Assembly (NCBI RefSeq): GCF_008728195.1
Contig: NZ_CP031598.1
Span: 868,001-932,000, forward strand
Direction of reading: 5' to 3'
DNA from: Roseovarius indicus
Lineage (GTDB): Bacteria > Pseudomonadota > Alphaproteobacteria > Rhodobacterales > Rhodobacteraceae
Length of the DNA stretch: 64,000 nt
Within the stretch, counting starts at the first letter, position 1. Every line of letters begins with the position of its first letter. A program made the position numbers and the translations under genes. Positions 43,025 through 52,020 of this stretch are shown one piece after another. The notes under the pieces were generated by a model, which ran no database searches, was not told the DNA's origin, and saw only the letters and a program-made list of their open reading frames with translations.

Positions 43025-43047
43025 AAAACTGCCATCTGTTGACAGAT
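43025..43047 (+). promoter_or_regulatory. Operator of the ABC transporter operon, shared with 39952
   Basis: AAAACTGCCATCTGTTGACA is followed by GATTAC, making the palindrome ATCTGT-TG-ACAGAT at 43034-43047. It is almost identical to the site at 39952 and related to the core at 29513. It stands about 100 bases before the binding-protein gene. The other parts of this 274-base gap show nothing I can assign. Confidence 0.65.
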
Positions 43048-43145
43048 TACATTTTATCGGCAACAGTTATCCCAGGCCCGGGGGAGTACCGGGTCTCCGC
43101 GGATGCGGGCCCAACAGAAAAACGCATTGAAACAGGGGAAACGAA

Positions 43146-44378
43146 ATGACTCAGATCTCACGTCGCAGCTTGCTTAGAATGACCGGTGCCGCTGCCACCG
43201 CGCTGGCGGCGCCGGCGATCCTGCCCCGCCGGGCCTTCGCCTCGGACATGATCGAGGTGGGCGCCCTGCACGACAGCTCGGGCAGCCACAGCATCTACGG
43301 CAAGGAAATGGACGACGCCATGAAACTGGCCGTCGAAGAGATCAACGAGGCCGGCGGCGTCATGGGCCGCCAGATCAACCTCACCGCCTTCGACACGGGC
43401 TCGAACATGCAGAACTACGCCCAGTTCGCCCAGCGTCTCGTCACCTCGCAAGAGGCCGACGTGGTCTTCGGCGGCGTCAGCAGCGCCTCGCGCGAAATCA
43501 TCCGCCCGATCTTCAACCGCTCGAACACGCTCTATTTCTACGACACGTTCTACGAGGGCGGCGTCTGCGACAAGAACGCCTTCGTGATGGCCGAAACCCC
43601 CGCCCAGATGATCGGGCCGGCCCTTGAAAAGCTGGTGAAAGACGGCGGCGTCAAGACGATCTACACCATGTGGGCCGACTACAATTACGGCTACATCTGC
43701 TCGACCTGGCTGGAAAACTTCGCCAAGCAATACGGCGCCGAGGTGATCGCCAAGGAATTCTTCCCGCTCGACGTGACAGACTTCTCGGCCACCATCACCA
43801 AGATCCAGAACGAAAGCCCCGACCTCGTGGTCTCGGGCCTCGTCGGCGGCAACCATATCGGCTTCTACCGGCAATGGCCGGCGGCCGGCATGCTGGGCCA
43901 GATCCCGCTGCACTGCACCGTCTTCGGGCCTTGGGAAAAGAACCTCCTCCAGCCGGAAGAGATCGAGGGGCTCACCACCTCCTACCACTACTACGAAACC
44001 ATCGACACGCCGGAAAACGCCGCCTTCCTCGACAAGTGGCACGGCCGCTTCGGCGACGACTACCCCGAGATCGGCACGCTGGCGGTCTGCACCTACAACG
44101 CCGTCAACATCTGGAAACAGGCCGTCGAACAGGCGGGCTCGCTCGACCGTGACGCGGTCGTCGCGGCCATGGAAACCGGCATCAGCTTCGACGGTCCCGG
44201 CGGCACCATGCAGGTCGACCCCGAAACCCACCACGCGATCATGTCGACCGTGGTGGCCGAGGTGCAGAACGGCAAGTTCGAGATCATCGGCAAGAGCGAG
44301 AATGTCGAACCTCTCGACACCTCCGCCGTCTGCGACCTGATCGCCGACCCGAACCAGTCCACCCAGTACCAGCCGTAA
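43146..44378 (+). CDS. ABC transporter substrate-binding protein, amide/urea-type (Peripla_BP_5 family)
   Basis: A 410-residue periplasmic receptor with a twin-arginine leader S-R-R-S-L-L-R-M (5-12) and cleavage near A-F-A (residue 32). The body has V-G-A-L-H-D-S-S-G (about 36-44), D-D-A-M-K-L-A-V-E-E-I-N-E-A-G-G and Y-F-Y-D-T-F-Y-E-G-G, patterns of the FmdD/UrtA/AmiC branch that binds short amides or urea. The two amidases at the locus agree with an amide ligand. It is first of five transport genes in one direction. Confidence 0.9.
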   Translation: MTQISRRSLLRMTGAAATALAAPAILPRRAFASDMIEVGALHDSSGSHSIYGKEMDDAMKLAVEEINEAGGVMGRQINLTAFDTGSNMQNYAQFAQRLVTSQEADVVFGGVSSASREIIRPIFNRSNTLYFYDTFYEGGVCDKNAFVMAETPAQMIGPALEKLVKDGGVKTIYTMWADYNYGYICSTWLENFAKQYGAEVIAKEFFPLDVTDFSATITKIQNESPDLVVSGLVGGNHIGFYRQWPAAGMLGQIPLHCTVFGPWEKNLLQPEEIEGLTTSYHYYETIDTPENAAFLDKWHGRFGDDYPEIGTLAVCTYNAVNIWKQAVEQAGSLDRDAVVAAMETGISFDGPGGTMQVDPETHHAIMSTVVAEVQNGKFEIIGKSENVEPLDTSAVCDLIADPNQSTQYQP

Positions 44379-44391
44379 AGGCAACACGACC

Positions 44392-44424
44392 CCGGCCCGC
44401 CGCGATCACAGGCGCGCGGGCCGG
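44392..44424 (+). other. Intercistronic stem-loop after the ABC binding-protein gene
   Basis: CCGGCCCGC (44392-44400) and GCGGGCCGG (44416-44424) form a perfect 9-bp stem in the 77-base gap before the first permease gene. No T-tract is present. As in the TRAP and phn operons here, it may lower permease expression relative to the receptor or protect the upstream mRNA. Confidence 0.6.
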
Positions 44425-44455
44425 CCATACCGACCGGCAGGGAGTTAAGCGCATC

Positions 44456-45313
44456 ATGGCGATCGCAACCATCCAGATTCTCAATACCATCGCCAGTCTC
44501 GCGCTCATCAGCGTCGGGCTGGCGATCATCTTCGGCATGATGAAAGTGATGAACTTCGCCCATGGCGAACTGCTCATGCTCGGCGCCTACAGCGTCCAGA
44601 CCGCCTATTCCAACGGCGTGAACATCTGGATCGCCATGTTCGTCATCGCCCCGCTCTTCGTCGGGCTCGTCGGCATCCTCATAGAACTGCTGGTGATAAG
44701 GCACTTATACGGCCGGATGATGGATACGCTCCTCGCCACGTGGGGCATATCACTCTTCATCACCGGGCTGATCACCATGATCTTCGGCAACGTGACGCAG
44801 GGCATCTCCACCCCCCTCGGCTTCTACGAGATCGGCGGCATCCGCGACAGTGCCTACAAGTTCCTCATCATCGGCGTCACAATCGTGGTCTTCGGCGGCA
44901 TCTACCTCGTGCTCAAGAAAACCCGCCTCGGCCTCATCGCCCGCGCCACCATGAACAACCCGGGCCAGGTCGCCGTGCTGGGCGTGAACCCCCGCATCGT
45001 CTACACCGTCACCTTCGCCGCCGGCGCCGCCATCAGCGGGCTCGCCGGTGCGGTGCTCGCCCCGGTCACCGGCGTCGTCCCCACCATGGGCGCGGCCTAT
45101 ATCGGCAAGGCCTTCATCACCGTGATCTGCGGCGGCGACGCGATCTTCGCCGGCACGGCCATCGCCTCCATCCTCTTCGGCTCGATCAACCAGGTGACCA
45201 CCATCGTCTCCACCGCCGAGTTCGGCGAGGTCGCCCTCCTGATCGGCGCGCTCCTGATGCTCCGGCTCCTGCCCAAGGGCATCTCCAGCCTCGTCTCCAA
45301 CCGGGCGGTGTGA
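44456..45313 (+). CDS. Branched-chain amino acid/amide-type ABC transporter permease, LivH family
   Basis: A 285-residue inner-membrane permease with about eight helices. The early S-L-A-L-I-S-V-G-L-A-I-I-F-G-M-M-K-V segment and M-N-F-A-H-G-E-L-L-M-L-G-A-Y (about 32-45) are the standard LivH/UrtB signatures. GGGAG precedes the ATG. The second permease starts three bases after its stop codon. With LivM-, LivG- and LivF-type proteins it forms a complete importer. Confidence 0.93.
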   Translation: MAIATIQILNTIASLALISVGLAIIFGMMKVMNFAHGELLMLGAYSVQTAYSNGVNIWIAMFVIAPLFVGLVGILIELLVIRHLYGRMMDTLLATWGISLFITGLITMIFGNVTQGISTPLGFYEIGGIRDSAYKFLIIGVTIVVFGGIYLVLKKTRLGLIARATMNNPGQVAVLGVNPRIVYTVTFAAGAAISGLAGAVLAPVTGVVPTMGAAYIGKAFITVICGGDAIFAGTAIASILFGSINQVTTIVSTAEFGEVALLIGALLMLRLLPKGISSLVSNRAV

Positions 45314-45315
45314 CC

Positions 45316-46335
45316 ATGACCAGATCCCTGACGATACAACTCGGCCTCGTGGCGGTCATCGGCGCGGTCCTCGTGATGGTGCTGCCCCAGCTCATCGGCA
45401 TCGACCGCGTGCTGCAGCTCACCCTCAACTTCGCCTTCTCGATCCTCGCCCTCAGCCTCGCCTTCATCTGGGGCTACGCCGGCATCTTCAGCTTCGGGCA
45501 GGCGGCCTTCTTCGGCGTCGGCGCCTATGCCTACGCGGCGGCCGCCATCAATTTCGGCGAAAGCACCTGGGCCATCCCGATGGCCATCATCGTGCCGGTC
45601 ATCCTCGCGGTGCTGCTTGGCTACTTCATGTTCTATGCCCGCCTCACGGCCATCTACGTGGCGGTCATCACCCTCGTCGTCACCCTCATCATCTACAAGT
45701 TTATGGGCCAGACGGCGAAGCCCAGCTACATGATCGGCAACGCCTCCCTCGGCGGCTACAACGGCATCCCGGCCATCCCGCCGCTCAACGTCCCCGGCCG
45801 CCCCGATCTCTGGGCCGGCCCGACCGAAATGTTCCGCATCGCGGGCTTCGCCCTCATCGCGGTCTATATCGGCCTGCGCCTCCTCCTGGTCTCGCGCCTC
45901 GGCCGCGTCCTCGTCGGCATGCGCGAAAACGAGCTCCGGATGGAACTCCTCGGCTTCGATCCCCGCCTCCTCAAGGTCATCGCCTTCGCCATCAGCGCCG
46001 GCATCGCCGGGCTCGGCGGCATCCTCTTCGCCAACTGGAACGCCTTCATCGATCCGCATGTCTTCAACCTCGCCTTCGCGGCCCAGCCGATCATCTGGGT
46101 CATCATCGGCGGCGTCGGCACGCTATCCGGGCCGATCCTGGGCACCTTCATCCTCTCCACGCTCTCGCTGGAACTCGGCACCCAGAAAGCCCTCGACGTG
46201 AACCTCGTCCTCGGCGCGATCTTCACCATCTTCGTGCTGCTCGTGCCCCAGGGCATCATCCCCAGCATCCGCACCTTCCTCGAAAACCGCGGCATCGGCA
46301 CGGGCGCCAGGAAAGAGGTGCCAGCCCATGACTGA
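45316..46335 (+). CDS. Branched-chain amino acid/amide-type ABC transporter permease, LivM family
   Basis: A 339-residue permease with about nine helices. Characteristic elements are W-G-Y-A-G-I-F-S-F-G-Q-A-A-F-F-G-V-G-A-Y (about 52-71) and the C-terminal I-I-G-G-V-G-T-L-S-G-P (about 266-276). The ATG at 45316 follows the LivH stop by three bases, and the 3' end overlaps the first ATPase gene by eight bases. It is the second half of the heteromeric channel. Confidence 0.93.
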   Translation: MTRSLTIQLGLVAVIGAVLVMVLPQLIGIDRVLQLTLNFAFSILALSLAFIWGYAGIFSFGQAAFFGVGAYAYAAAAINFGESTWAIPMAIIVPVILAVLLGYFMFYARLTAIYVAVITLVVTLIIYKFMGQTAKPSYMIGNASLGGYNGIPAIPPLNVPGRPDLWAGPTEMFRIAGFALIAVYIGLRLLLVSRLGRVLVGMRENELRMELLGFDPRLLKVIAFAISAGIAGLGGILFANWNAFIDPHVFNLAFAAQPIIWVIIGGVGTLSGPILGTFILSTLSLELGTQKALDVNLVLGAIFTIFVLLVPQGIIPSIRTFLENRGIGTGARKEVPAHD

Positions 46336-47074
46336 CACCATGACCGACACCGCCACCCCGATCCTCTCGACCACCAATATCGGCAAGCAGTTCGGTGGCG
46401 TGAAAGCCCTCGAAGGCATCGACTTCGCGCTGGCCGAGGGCGAGCTGCGCTGCCTCATCGGGCCCAACGGCGCAGGCAAGAGCACCTTCTTCCGCTGCCT
46501 CACCAAGCAATACCAGCCCACCACCGGCAAGGTCTTCTTCCGCGGCCGCAATGTCAGCCGCCTCAAGACCCACGAGATCGCCCGCCTCGGCATCGGCATC
46601 AAGACCCAGGTGCCCAACGTCTTCGACGGGCTCACCGTCCGCGAAAACCTCCACCTCGCCGCCTCCGCCCGGATGAGCGGCCACGAGGCCAGCACCGCCT
46701 GCGACGAGGCGATCGAGCGCATGGCGCTGCAACGCATCGTCCACGAACGGCTCGACCGTCTCTCCCACGGGCAACGCCAATGGGTCGAACTGGCGATGAT
46801 CATCACCAGCCGCCCCTTCCTCATCCTGCTCGACGAACCCACCGCAGGCATGACCAGCGAGGAGGTCGGCAAGACCGTCGAGTTGATCCACGAGATCAAC
46901 CGCGACACCGCCCTCGTCATCGTCGAACACGACATGAATTTCGTCCGCGCCATCGCCCGCAAGGTCACCGTCTTCCACCAAGGCAAGATCTTCGCCGAGG
47001 AATCCGCCGACGAAATCATGCGCGACCCGAAAGTCGGCGAAATCTACCTCGGCAAAAGGAACACGGTGCAATGA
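46328..47074 (+). CDS. ABC transporter ATP-binding protein, LivG family
   Basis: A 248-residue ATPase with Walker A G-P-N-G-A-G-K-S-T (about 45-53), a slightly unusual signature L-S-H-G-Q-R-Q and Walker B L-I-L-L-D-E-P-T. Overlaps with its neighbours (8 bases upstream, 4 downstream) show a tightly coupled operon. It energises uptake together with the LivF-type subunit. The H in the signature is common in the urea/amide subgroup of these ATPases. Confidence 0.93.
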   Translation: MTDTMTDTATPILSTTNIGKQFGGVKALEGIDFALAEGELRCLIGPNGAGKSTFFRCLTKQYQPTTGKVFFRGRNVSRLKTHEIARLGIGIKTQVPNVFDGLTVRENLHLAASARMSGHEASTACDEAIERMALQRIVHERLDRLSHGQRQWVELAMIITSRPFLILLDEPTAGMTSEEVGKTVELIHEINRDTALVIVEHDMNFVRAIARKVTVFHQGKIFAEESADEIMRDPKVGEIYLGKRNTVQ

Positions 47075-47784
47075 CCCTGTTGGCGATCGAAGGCCTTCAC
47101 GCCGGCTATGGCCGCATCCCGATCCTGCAAGGCATCGACATGGCCGTCGCACGGGGCAGCTTCACCGGCGTGCTGGGCCATAACGGCATGGGCAAGACCA
47201 CCCTGATGCGCACCATCATGGGCCAAATCACCCCCACCGCCGGCCGCATCACCCTCGACGGGCAGGACATCACCCGCCTCTCGACCCATGGCCGCGCCGC
47301 CAAGGGGCTGGCCTATGTCCCGCAGGGGCGCGAGATCTTCTCGAACCTCACGGTCGAGGAGAACCTGCAGATGGGCCTCCTGGGCCTGCCCTCCCGCGCC
47401 GAACAGAAAACCGAGATGGCGCGCATCCTCGAAGACCTGCCGCGCCTCAAGCCCATCCTCACCCGCAGCGGCGGCGTGCTCTCGGGCGGCGAACAGCAGA
47501 TCCTCGCCATCGCCCGCAGCCTCTGCACCAACCCGACGCTCCTGATCCTCGATGAACCCACCGAGGGCATTCAGCCCTCCATCGTCGAAGAAATCATCGA
47601 CATCCTGCACGCGCTGCGCAAATCGCGCGACCTGACGGTGCTGCTCGTCGAACAGAAGCTGGATTTCATCGAGGCGCTGGCCGACACCACCTTCGTCATC
47701 CAGCGTGGCACGATCACCGGCACGCTCTCCCCCAAGGAAATGAGCGACCCCGACACCGTGCGCGAATTCGTCGGCCTCAGCTGA
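47071..47784 (+). CDS. ABC transporter ATP-binding protein, LivF family
   Basis: A 237-residue ATPase with Walker A G-H-N-G-M-G-K-T-T (about 36-44), signature L-S-G-G-E-Q-Q and Walker B L-L-I-L-D-E-P-T-E-G-I-Q-P, the LivF/UrtE-specific ending. The ATG at 47071 overlaps the LivG-type gene by four bases. It ends the transporter operon and is convergent with the thiolase gene across a two-way hairpin. Confidence 0.93.
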   Translation: MTLLAIEGLHAGYGRIPILQGIDMAVARGSFTGVLGHNGMGKTTLMRTIMGQITPTAGRITLDGQDITRLSTHGRAAKGLAYVPQGREIFSNLTVEENLQMGLLGLPSRAEQKTEMARILEDLPRLKPILTRSGGVLSGGEQQILAIARSLCTNPTLLILDEPTEGIQPSIVEEIIDILHALRKSRDLTVLLVEQKLDFIEALADTTFVIQRGTITGTLSPKEMSDPDTVREFVGLS

Positions 47785-47792
47785 CGAAGAAA

Positions 47793-47829
47793 CGGGGCGC
47801 TCGGGTCTTCTCCCGCTCCGCGCGCCCCG
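47793..47829. terminator. Hairpin between convergent ABC and thiolase genes
   Basis: CGGGGCGC (47793-47800) pairs with GCGCCCCG (47822-47829), and an inner CGGG/CCCG stem closes most of the loop. It lies between the ends of two convergent operons, the expected place for a bidirectional terminator. AAAA follows on the plus strand, so the T-tract is better for the plus-to-minus direction only weakly. Confidence 0.6.
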
Positions 47830-47839
47830 CCAAAACTTC

Positions 47840-49024
47840 TCAGCAGATCTCGAACAACGCCGCGGCGCCTTGGCCGCCGCCCACGCACATCGTCACGACC
47901 GCGTATTTCACCCCGCGGCGCCGCCCCTCGATCAGCGCGTGCCCGGTCAGCCGTGCGCCCGTCATCCCGAACGGGTGCCCGATGGCAATCGCCCCGCCAT
48001 TGACGTTCAGCCGCTCGCCCGGAATCCCCAGCTTGTCGCGGCAATAGATCACCTGCACGGCAAACGCTTCGTTCAGTTCCCAAAGCCCGATATCGTCGAC
48101 CGACAGCCCGTGCCGCTCCAACAGCCGCGGAATGGCGTAGACCGGCCCGATCCCCATCTCGTCAGGCTCCAGCCCCGCCACGGCCATCCCGCGATAGACC
48201 CCCAGCGGCTCCAGCCCGCGCCTTTCCGCATCGGCCCGATCCATCACCACACAGGCCGACGCCCCGTCCGACAACTGGCTCGCATTGCCCGCCGTGATGA
48301 ACTTCTCCGGCCCCATCACAGGCGCCAGCTTCGCCAGACCCTCCAGCGTGGTCGACGGCCTGTTGCCCTCGTCCTGCGCCAGCGTCACCTCCTCCTGCGT
48401 GACCTCGCCGGTCTCCTTGTTCTTGACGTCCTTCACCGTCGGCAGCGGCACGATCTCGTCATCGAACCGGCCCGCCTCCTGCGCCGCCGCGGTGCGCTGC
48501 TGGCTCTGAAGCGAGTACTCATCCTGCGCCTCGCGGCTCACGCCATATCGCGCGGCCACCACGTCGGCGGTGTCGATCATCGGCATGAACAGGTCGGGCT
48601 TGTTGGCCATCATCCAGGGCTCGTCCTTGAAGCCCTGCCGGCGGTTATGCGTCACCAGCGAGACATGCTCGATCCCGCCCGCCACGATCGGCCCCGTGCC
48701 CTCCATCGCCACCATCCTTGCGGCCACGGCAATCGCCTGCAGGCCGGAGGCGCAATGCCGCGACACCACCATGCCGCCCGCCGTCACCGGAACCCCGGCC
48801 CGAATGGCCGAGGCCCGCGCGATGTTGAACCCCGCCGGCCCCTCGGCCACGCCACAGCCAAAGACCACGTCCTCGATCTCCCCCGGCTCGATCCCCGCCC
48901 GCTCCACGGCATGCTTCACCACGTGGCTGCCCATCACCTGCGGATGCGTCGCGTTGAACGCCCCCCGGAACGCCTTGCCGATCGGCGTGCGTGCGGTCGA
49001 TACGATCACGGCATCTCTACTCAT
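47840..49024 (-). CDS. Thiolase (acetyl-CoA acyltransferase family)
   Basis: A 394-residue thiolase. The nucleophilic cysteine is in S-R-H-C-A-S-G-L-Q (near residue 90), the catalytic histidine in G-H-P-F-G-M-T-G (near 350) and the second cysteine in C-V-G-G-G-Q-G-A-A near the C-terminus. It would cleave a beta-ketoacyl-CoA. GGAG precedes the ATG at 49024. It is a lone gene on the minus strand, so its link to the neighbouring catabolic locus is only positional; general beta-oxidation is equally possible. Confidence 0.9.
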   Translation of the reverse strand: MSRDAVIVSTARTPIGKAFRGAFNATHPQVMGSHVVKHAVERAGIEPGEIEDVVFGCGVAEGPAGFNIARASAIRAGVPVTAGGMVVSRHCASGLQAIAVAARMVAMEGTGPIVAGGIEHVSLVTHNRRQGFKDEPWMMANKPDLFMPMIDTADVVAARYGVSREAQDEYSLQSQQRTAAAQEAGRFDDEIVPLPTVKDVKNKETGEVTQEEVTLAQDEGNRPSTTLEGLAKLAPVMGPEKFITAGNASQLSDGASACVVMDRADAERRGLEPLGVYRGMAVAGLEPDEMGIGPVYAIPRLLERHGLSVDDIGLWELNEAFAVQVIYCRDKLGIPGERLNVNGGAIAIGHPFGMTGARLTGHALIEGRRRGVKYAVVTMCVGGGQGAAALFEIC

Positions 49025-49231
49025 TCTGAGGTCTCCTCTCCCATCCGGCCCTGCGCCTGCCCGAACCGGCCGGCACCGCGTGCGAAGGGGCCGGACATGC
49101 GGCTCTTCTCCCACCGGGCTGCATCTGCGCGGCAGACTTCCCCATCGGTCGGGGGATGTCGAGTCCCGCCACGCCTGTTGCCTGGCCGGCGCCACCGCGC
49201 GCTGCGTTAACCCGGGCCATGTCGGAAAACC

Positions 49232-49275
49232 GCACCGACAAAATACCGACGTTATACCGACGTGATACCGACGTC
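49232..49275. repeat. Phased 11-bp direct repeats upstream of the MFS transporter gene
   Basis: Three tandem 11-base units of ATACCGACGT plus one variable base begin at 49243, 49254 and 49265; a degenerate unit with ACCGAC precedes them at 49232. The spacing is about one helical turn, so four equal sites face the same side of the DNA. They lie in the 354-base gap between the divergent thiolase and MFS genes, which contains no gene. A regulator-binding array is likely. Confidence 0.75.
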
Positions 49276-49378
49276 GCCCAAACGGAACTTTTCCCTTGTT
49301 AACCAGCCCTTTGCCCCCCGATTCGCCCCGGCGGACGATTTCGCTTTCCTTCCCCCCGTTTTCAGGCGACCAAAGGCC

Positions 49379-50602
49379 ATGTCCTTATTCCATTTTCTCC
49401 GTGAAAACGCCCCCTGGCTGACGGCCGGGGTGCTGCTCACCTTTCTTTCCAGCTTCGGCCAGACCTTCTTCATTTCCATCTTCGCCGGTCACATCCGCGA
49501 GGCGTTCGACCTCACCCATGGCCAATGGGGCGGCATCTACACCCTCGGCACCACCACCTCGGCCCTGGTGATGGTCTGGGCCGGCGGCCTGACCGACCAT
49601 TTCCGCGTCCGCGCGCTCGCCCCGATCATCCTGCTGATGTCCGTCGGCGCCTGCCTCGCCATGGCGCTCAACCCGGTCTGGTGGGGACTGTTCTTCGTCA
49701 TCTTCGCCCTGCGTTTCGCGGGGCAGGGGATGCTCGGCCACATCGCCGTCGTCGCCATGTCCCGCTGGTTCGTCGCCATGCGGGGCAGGGCGCTCTCCAT
49801 CGCCACGCTGGGTTTCGCCATCGGCGAATCCATCCTGCCGCTGCTCTTCGTCTCGCTGATGACGGTGATCGACTGGCGCTTCCTCTGGGGCGTCGCGGCC
49901 TTCCTCGCCTTCCTCGGCATCCCGGCTCTCATGCTCCTCCTGCGCACCGAGCGCACGCCCCAATCCTGGGCCGCCTCCGACCAGTCGCTCGGCATGCTCG
50001 GCCGCCACTGGACCCGCAACCAGACCCTCCGGCATTTCCTCTTCTGGTTCATGATCCCGGCACTTCTCGGCCCCGCCGCCTTCAACACCGCCTTCTTCTT
50101 CCACCAGGTCCACTTCGCCGAGGTGAAGGCCATCCCCCATGTCGAGCTCGTCGCCATGTTCCCCTTCTACACGGCGGTCGGCATCGGCTCGATGGTGCTG
50201 TCGGGCTGGGCGCTCGACCGGTTCGGCACGCCCCGGCTGATCCCCTTCATGCAGGTGCCGATGGTCGCGGCCTTCCTGATCTTCGCCGCCGCCGAAACGC
50301 CGATGGGCCTGCTCGCGGGCTTCTTCTTCCTCGCCCTGACCACCGGCGCCAACTCCACCCTGCCCAACGCCTTCTGGGCGGAATTCTACGGCACCGCCCG
50401 CATCGGCTCGATCAAGGCGATGGCGGCGGCGGTCATGGTCTTCGGCTCGGCCATCGGCCCGGGGCTTACAGGTCTCGGCATCGACCTCGGCCTGGGGATC
50501 GAGGCGCAATATGTCATCATAGCCGGCTACTTCGTCTTCGCCACGGTCATGATGATGATCGGCGTCGCCCGCGCCCGCCCGTTGCTGGAACAGACGGCCT
50601 AG
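49379..50602 (+). CDS. Major facilitator superfamily transporter
   Basis: A 407-residue membrane transporter with about twelve hydrophobic helices. The loop between helices 2 and 3 has the MFS pattern [10 protein letters not shown] (about 70-79), and the second half repeats it as G-W-A-L-D-R-F-G. It resembles the monocarboxylate/oxalate-formate-type MFS group. The ATG at 49379 is preferred; an in-frame extension upstream is not hydrophobic and runs into the repeat region. It stands alone and is convergent with the cobinamide operon three bases away. Substrate unknown. Confidence 0.86.
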   Translation: MSLFHFLRENAPWLTAGVLLTFLSSFGQTFFISIFAGHIREAFDLTHGQWGGIYTLGTTTSALVMVWAGGLTDHFRVRALAPIILLMSVGACLAMALNPVWWGLFFVIFALRFAGQGMLGHIAVVAMSRWFVAMRGRALSIATLGFAIGESILPLLFVSLMTVIDWRFLWGVAAFLAFLGIPALMLLLRTERTPQSWAASDQSLGMLGRHWTRNQTLRHFLFWFMIPALLGPAAFNTAFFFHQVHFAEVKAIPHVELVAMFPFYTAVGIGSMVLSGWALDRFGTPRLIPFMQVPMVAAFLIFAAAETPMGLLAGFFFLALTTGANSTLPNAFWAEFYGTARIGSIKAMAAAVMVFGSAIGPGLTGLGIDLGLGIEAQYVIIAGYFVFATVMMMIGVARARPLLEQTA

Positions 50603-50605
50603 GCG

Positions 50606-51268
50606 TCAGGCGCCGGCGTCCAGCCCCCGCCACTGCGTCGCCATCCAGTGGCGGGCCCCATCGAGCACGGCCGTGTAAACCGCCCGCCCGGCCGCCTCAC
50701 CGATATCCGTGTGCAGCCCGGCATAGCGCTCCCGCCCCTCGAACGCGGCCACGGCCACGCAATCCGTGCCGGTGCCCGTCGCCCGCCCGGGGCCAAGCGG
50801 CATGTCCACGTCCATCACCGCCGCCGTCCGCGCCTCCACGGCGATACTCATGACCTCCAGCAAGGCCGCCTCGGTCAGGCTCCGGTTCAGCCGCAGCGCC
50901 ACGTTGATCGTGCCCCAGTCATGACCGGTACGGTCGACCCGGCGCCCGACCCGCTCGGCATTGGAAAGACCCACCGTCGCCACCGCCTGCGCCTCGGTCG
51001 CGCCGGCCGTGGCGGTGGCGCGGGTAAACGCCCGGATATCCCGCGACGTCAGAAAGGTCACCGCATCGCCCGCCCCGCGCGCCGCAAGCTCCCCCGCAAG
51101 CCACGCCTCCACGTCCAGCTCTTCCGACAGGTCCGCATTGCGCACCTCCCGCCACAGGATCCGCCGCGCCCTGACCAGCCCCGGCCGATGCACCGCCCAG
51201 CTCAGCACCTGCATCTCCCGCCCGAGGTCGAACTCCAGCCACGGCCGGTCAAGCGTGACCGTGCTCAC
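50606..51268 (-). CDS. cbiZ: Adenosylcobinamide amidohydrolase
   Basis: A 220-residue CbiZ-family enzyme that removes aminopropanol from adenosylcobinamide to give adenosylcobyric acid, so that salvaged corrinoids can be rebuilt into the cell's own cobalamin. The conserved N-V-A-L-R-L-N-R-S-L-T-E-A-A-L, M-D-V-D-M and G-T-G-T-D-C-V-A-V-A segments of the family are present. The start is a GTG at 51268 that overlaps the ATPase gene by four bases. It is the last gene of the btuBFCD-type operon under the cobalamin riboswitch. Confidence 0.9.
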   Translation of the reverse strand: MSTVTLDRPWLEFDLGREMQVLSWAVHRPGLVRARRILWREVRNADLSEELDVEAWLAGELAARGAGDAVTFLTSRDIRAFTRATATAGATEAQAVATVGLSNAERVGRRVDRTGHDWGTINVALRLNRSLTEAALLEVMSIAVEARTAAVMDVDMPLGPGRATGTGTDCVAVAAFEGRERYAGLHTDIGEAAGRAVYTAVLDGARHWMATQWRGLDAGA

Positions 51269-52020
51269 CGGATCACCTCCAGCGGCTGGTAGATCGGCCC
51301 GTCCTCGGTGTCGCGGTACCAGGCCGTGATGTGAAACACATGCGCCAGCCGCTCGGGCGTCAGCACCTCGGCCGGGGTGCCATCGGCCACCAGCCCGCCA
51401 TCCCCCAGCATCACGATCCGGGTGCAATGCCGCGCCGCAAGGCTCAGGTCATGCAGCGAGACCAGCGTCGACTTGCCAGACCGGGCCAGCGTCGCAAACG
51501 TCTGCATGGTCGCGATCTGGTGCGCCGGGTCCAGCCCGGCCACCGGCTCGTCGGCCATCAGAAGCGGCGTATCCTGCGCCAGCGCCCGGGCAATCAGCAC
51601 GCGCGCCTGCTCGCCCCCCGACAGCCGCGTCGCGGCCCGGTGGCGCATCCCGGTCAACTCCATCCACGCCAGCGCCTCTTCCGTGCGCTCGCGGTCCACC
51701 GCCGAGGGCCGGCGCCCGGTCATGTGCGGCATCCGCCCCAGCATCACCACGTCTTCCACGCTGACAGGCCAGGCAATCTCGCGCGCCTGCGGCATCCACG
51801 CCACCTGTCGCGCCCGTTCGGCCTGCGACAGGGCCGCCAGCGAGCTTTCCCCGGCAAACGGCAGCAACCCCAGCGCCGCCCGCATCAGCGTGGTCTTGCC
51901 CGCGCCGTTGGGCCCGATCAGCCCGACAAGCTCCCCCTCGCCGATCGACAGCGAAACATCGCGGATCACGTCGCGCCCGCGCAACGAAACCGACAGGTTC
52001 GACAGGCTCAGCACGCTCAT
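51265..52020 (-). CDS. btuD: Corrinoid ABC transporter ATP-binding protein
   Basis: A 251-residue ATPase with Walker A G-P-N-G-A-G-K-T-T (about 36-44), signature L-S-G-G-E-Q-A-R and Walker B L-L-M-A-D-E-P. It belongs to the iron-siderophore/vitamin B12 group of importers. Four-base overlaps on both sides tie it to the permease and cbiZ. Within this riboswitch-controlled operon it would energise corrinoid uptake. Confidence 0.9.
   Translation of the reverse strand: MSVLSLSNLSVSLRGRDVIRDVSLSIGEGELVGLIGPNGAGKTTLMRAALGLLPFAGESSLAALSQAERARQVAWMPQAREIAWPVSVEDVVMLGRMPHMTGRRPSAVDRERTEEALAWMELTGMRHRAATRLSGGEQARVLIARALAQDTPLLMADEPVAGLDPAHQIATMQTFATLARSGKSTLVSLHDLSLAARHCTRIVMLGDGGLVADGTPAEVLTPERLAHVFHITAWYRDTEDGPIYQPLEVIR

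Noticed and set aside
49262-49378. A 39-residue N-terminal extension of the MFS transporter
   Set aside because: The extension is not hydrophobic, overlaps the phased repeats and lacks a ribosome site; the ATG at 49379 gives the normal family start.
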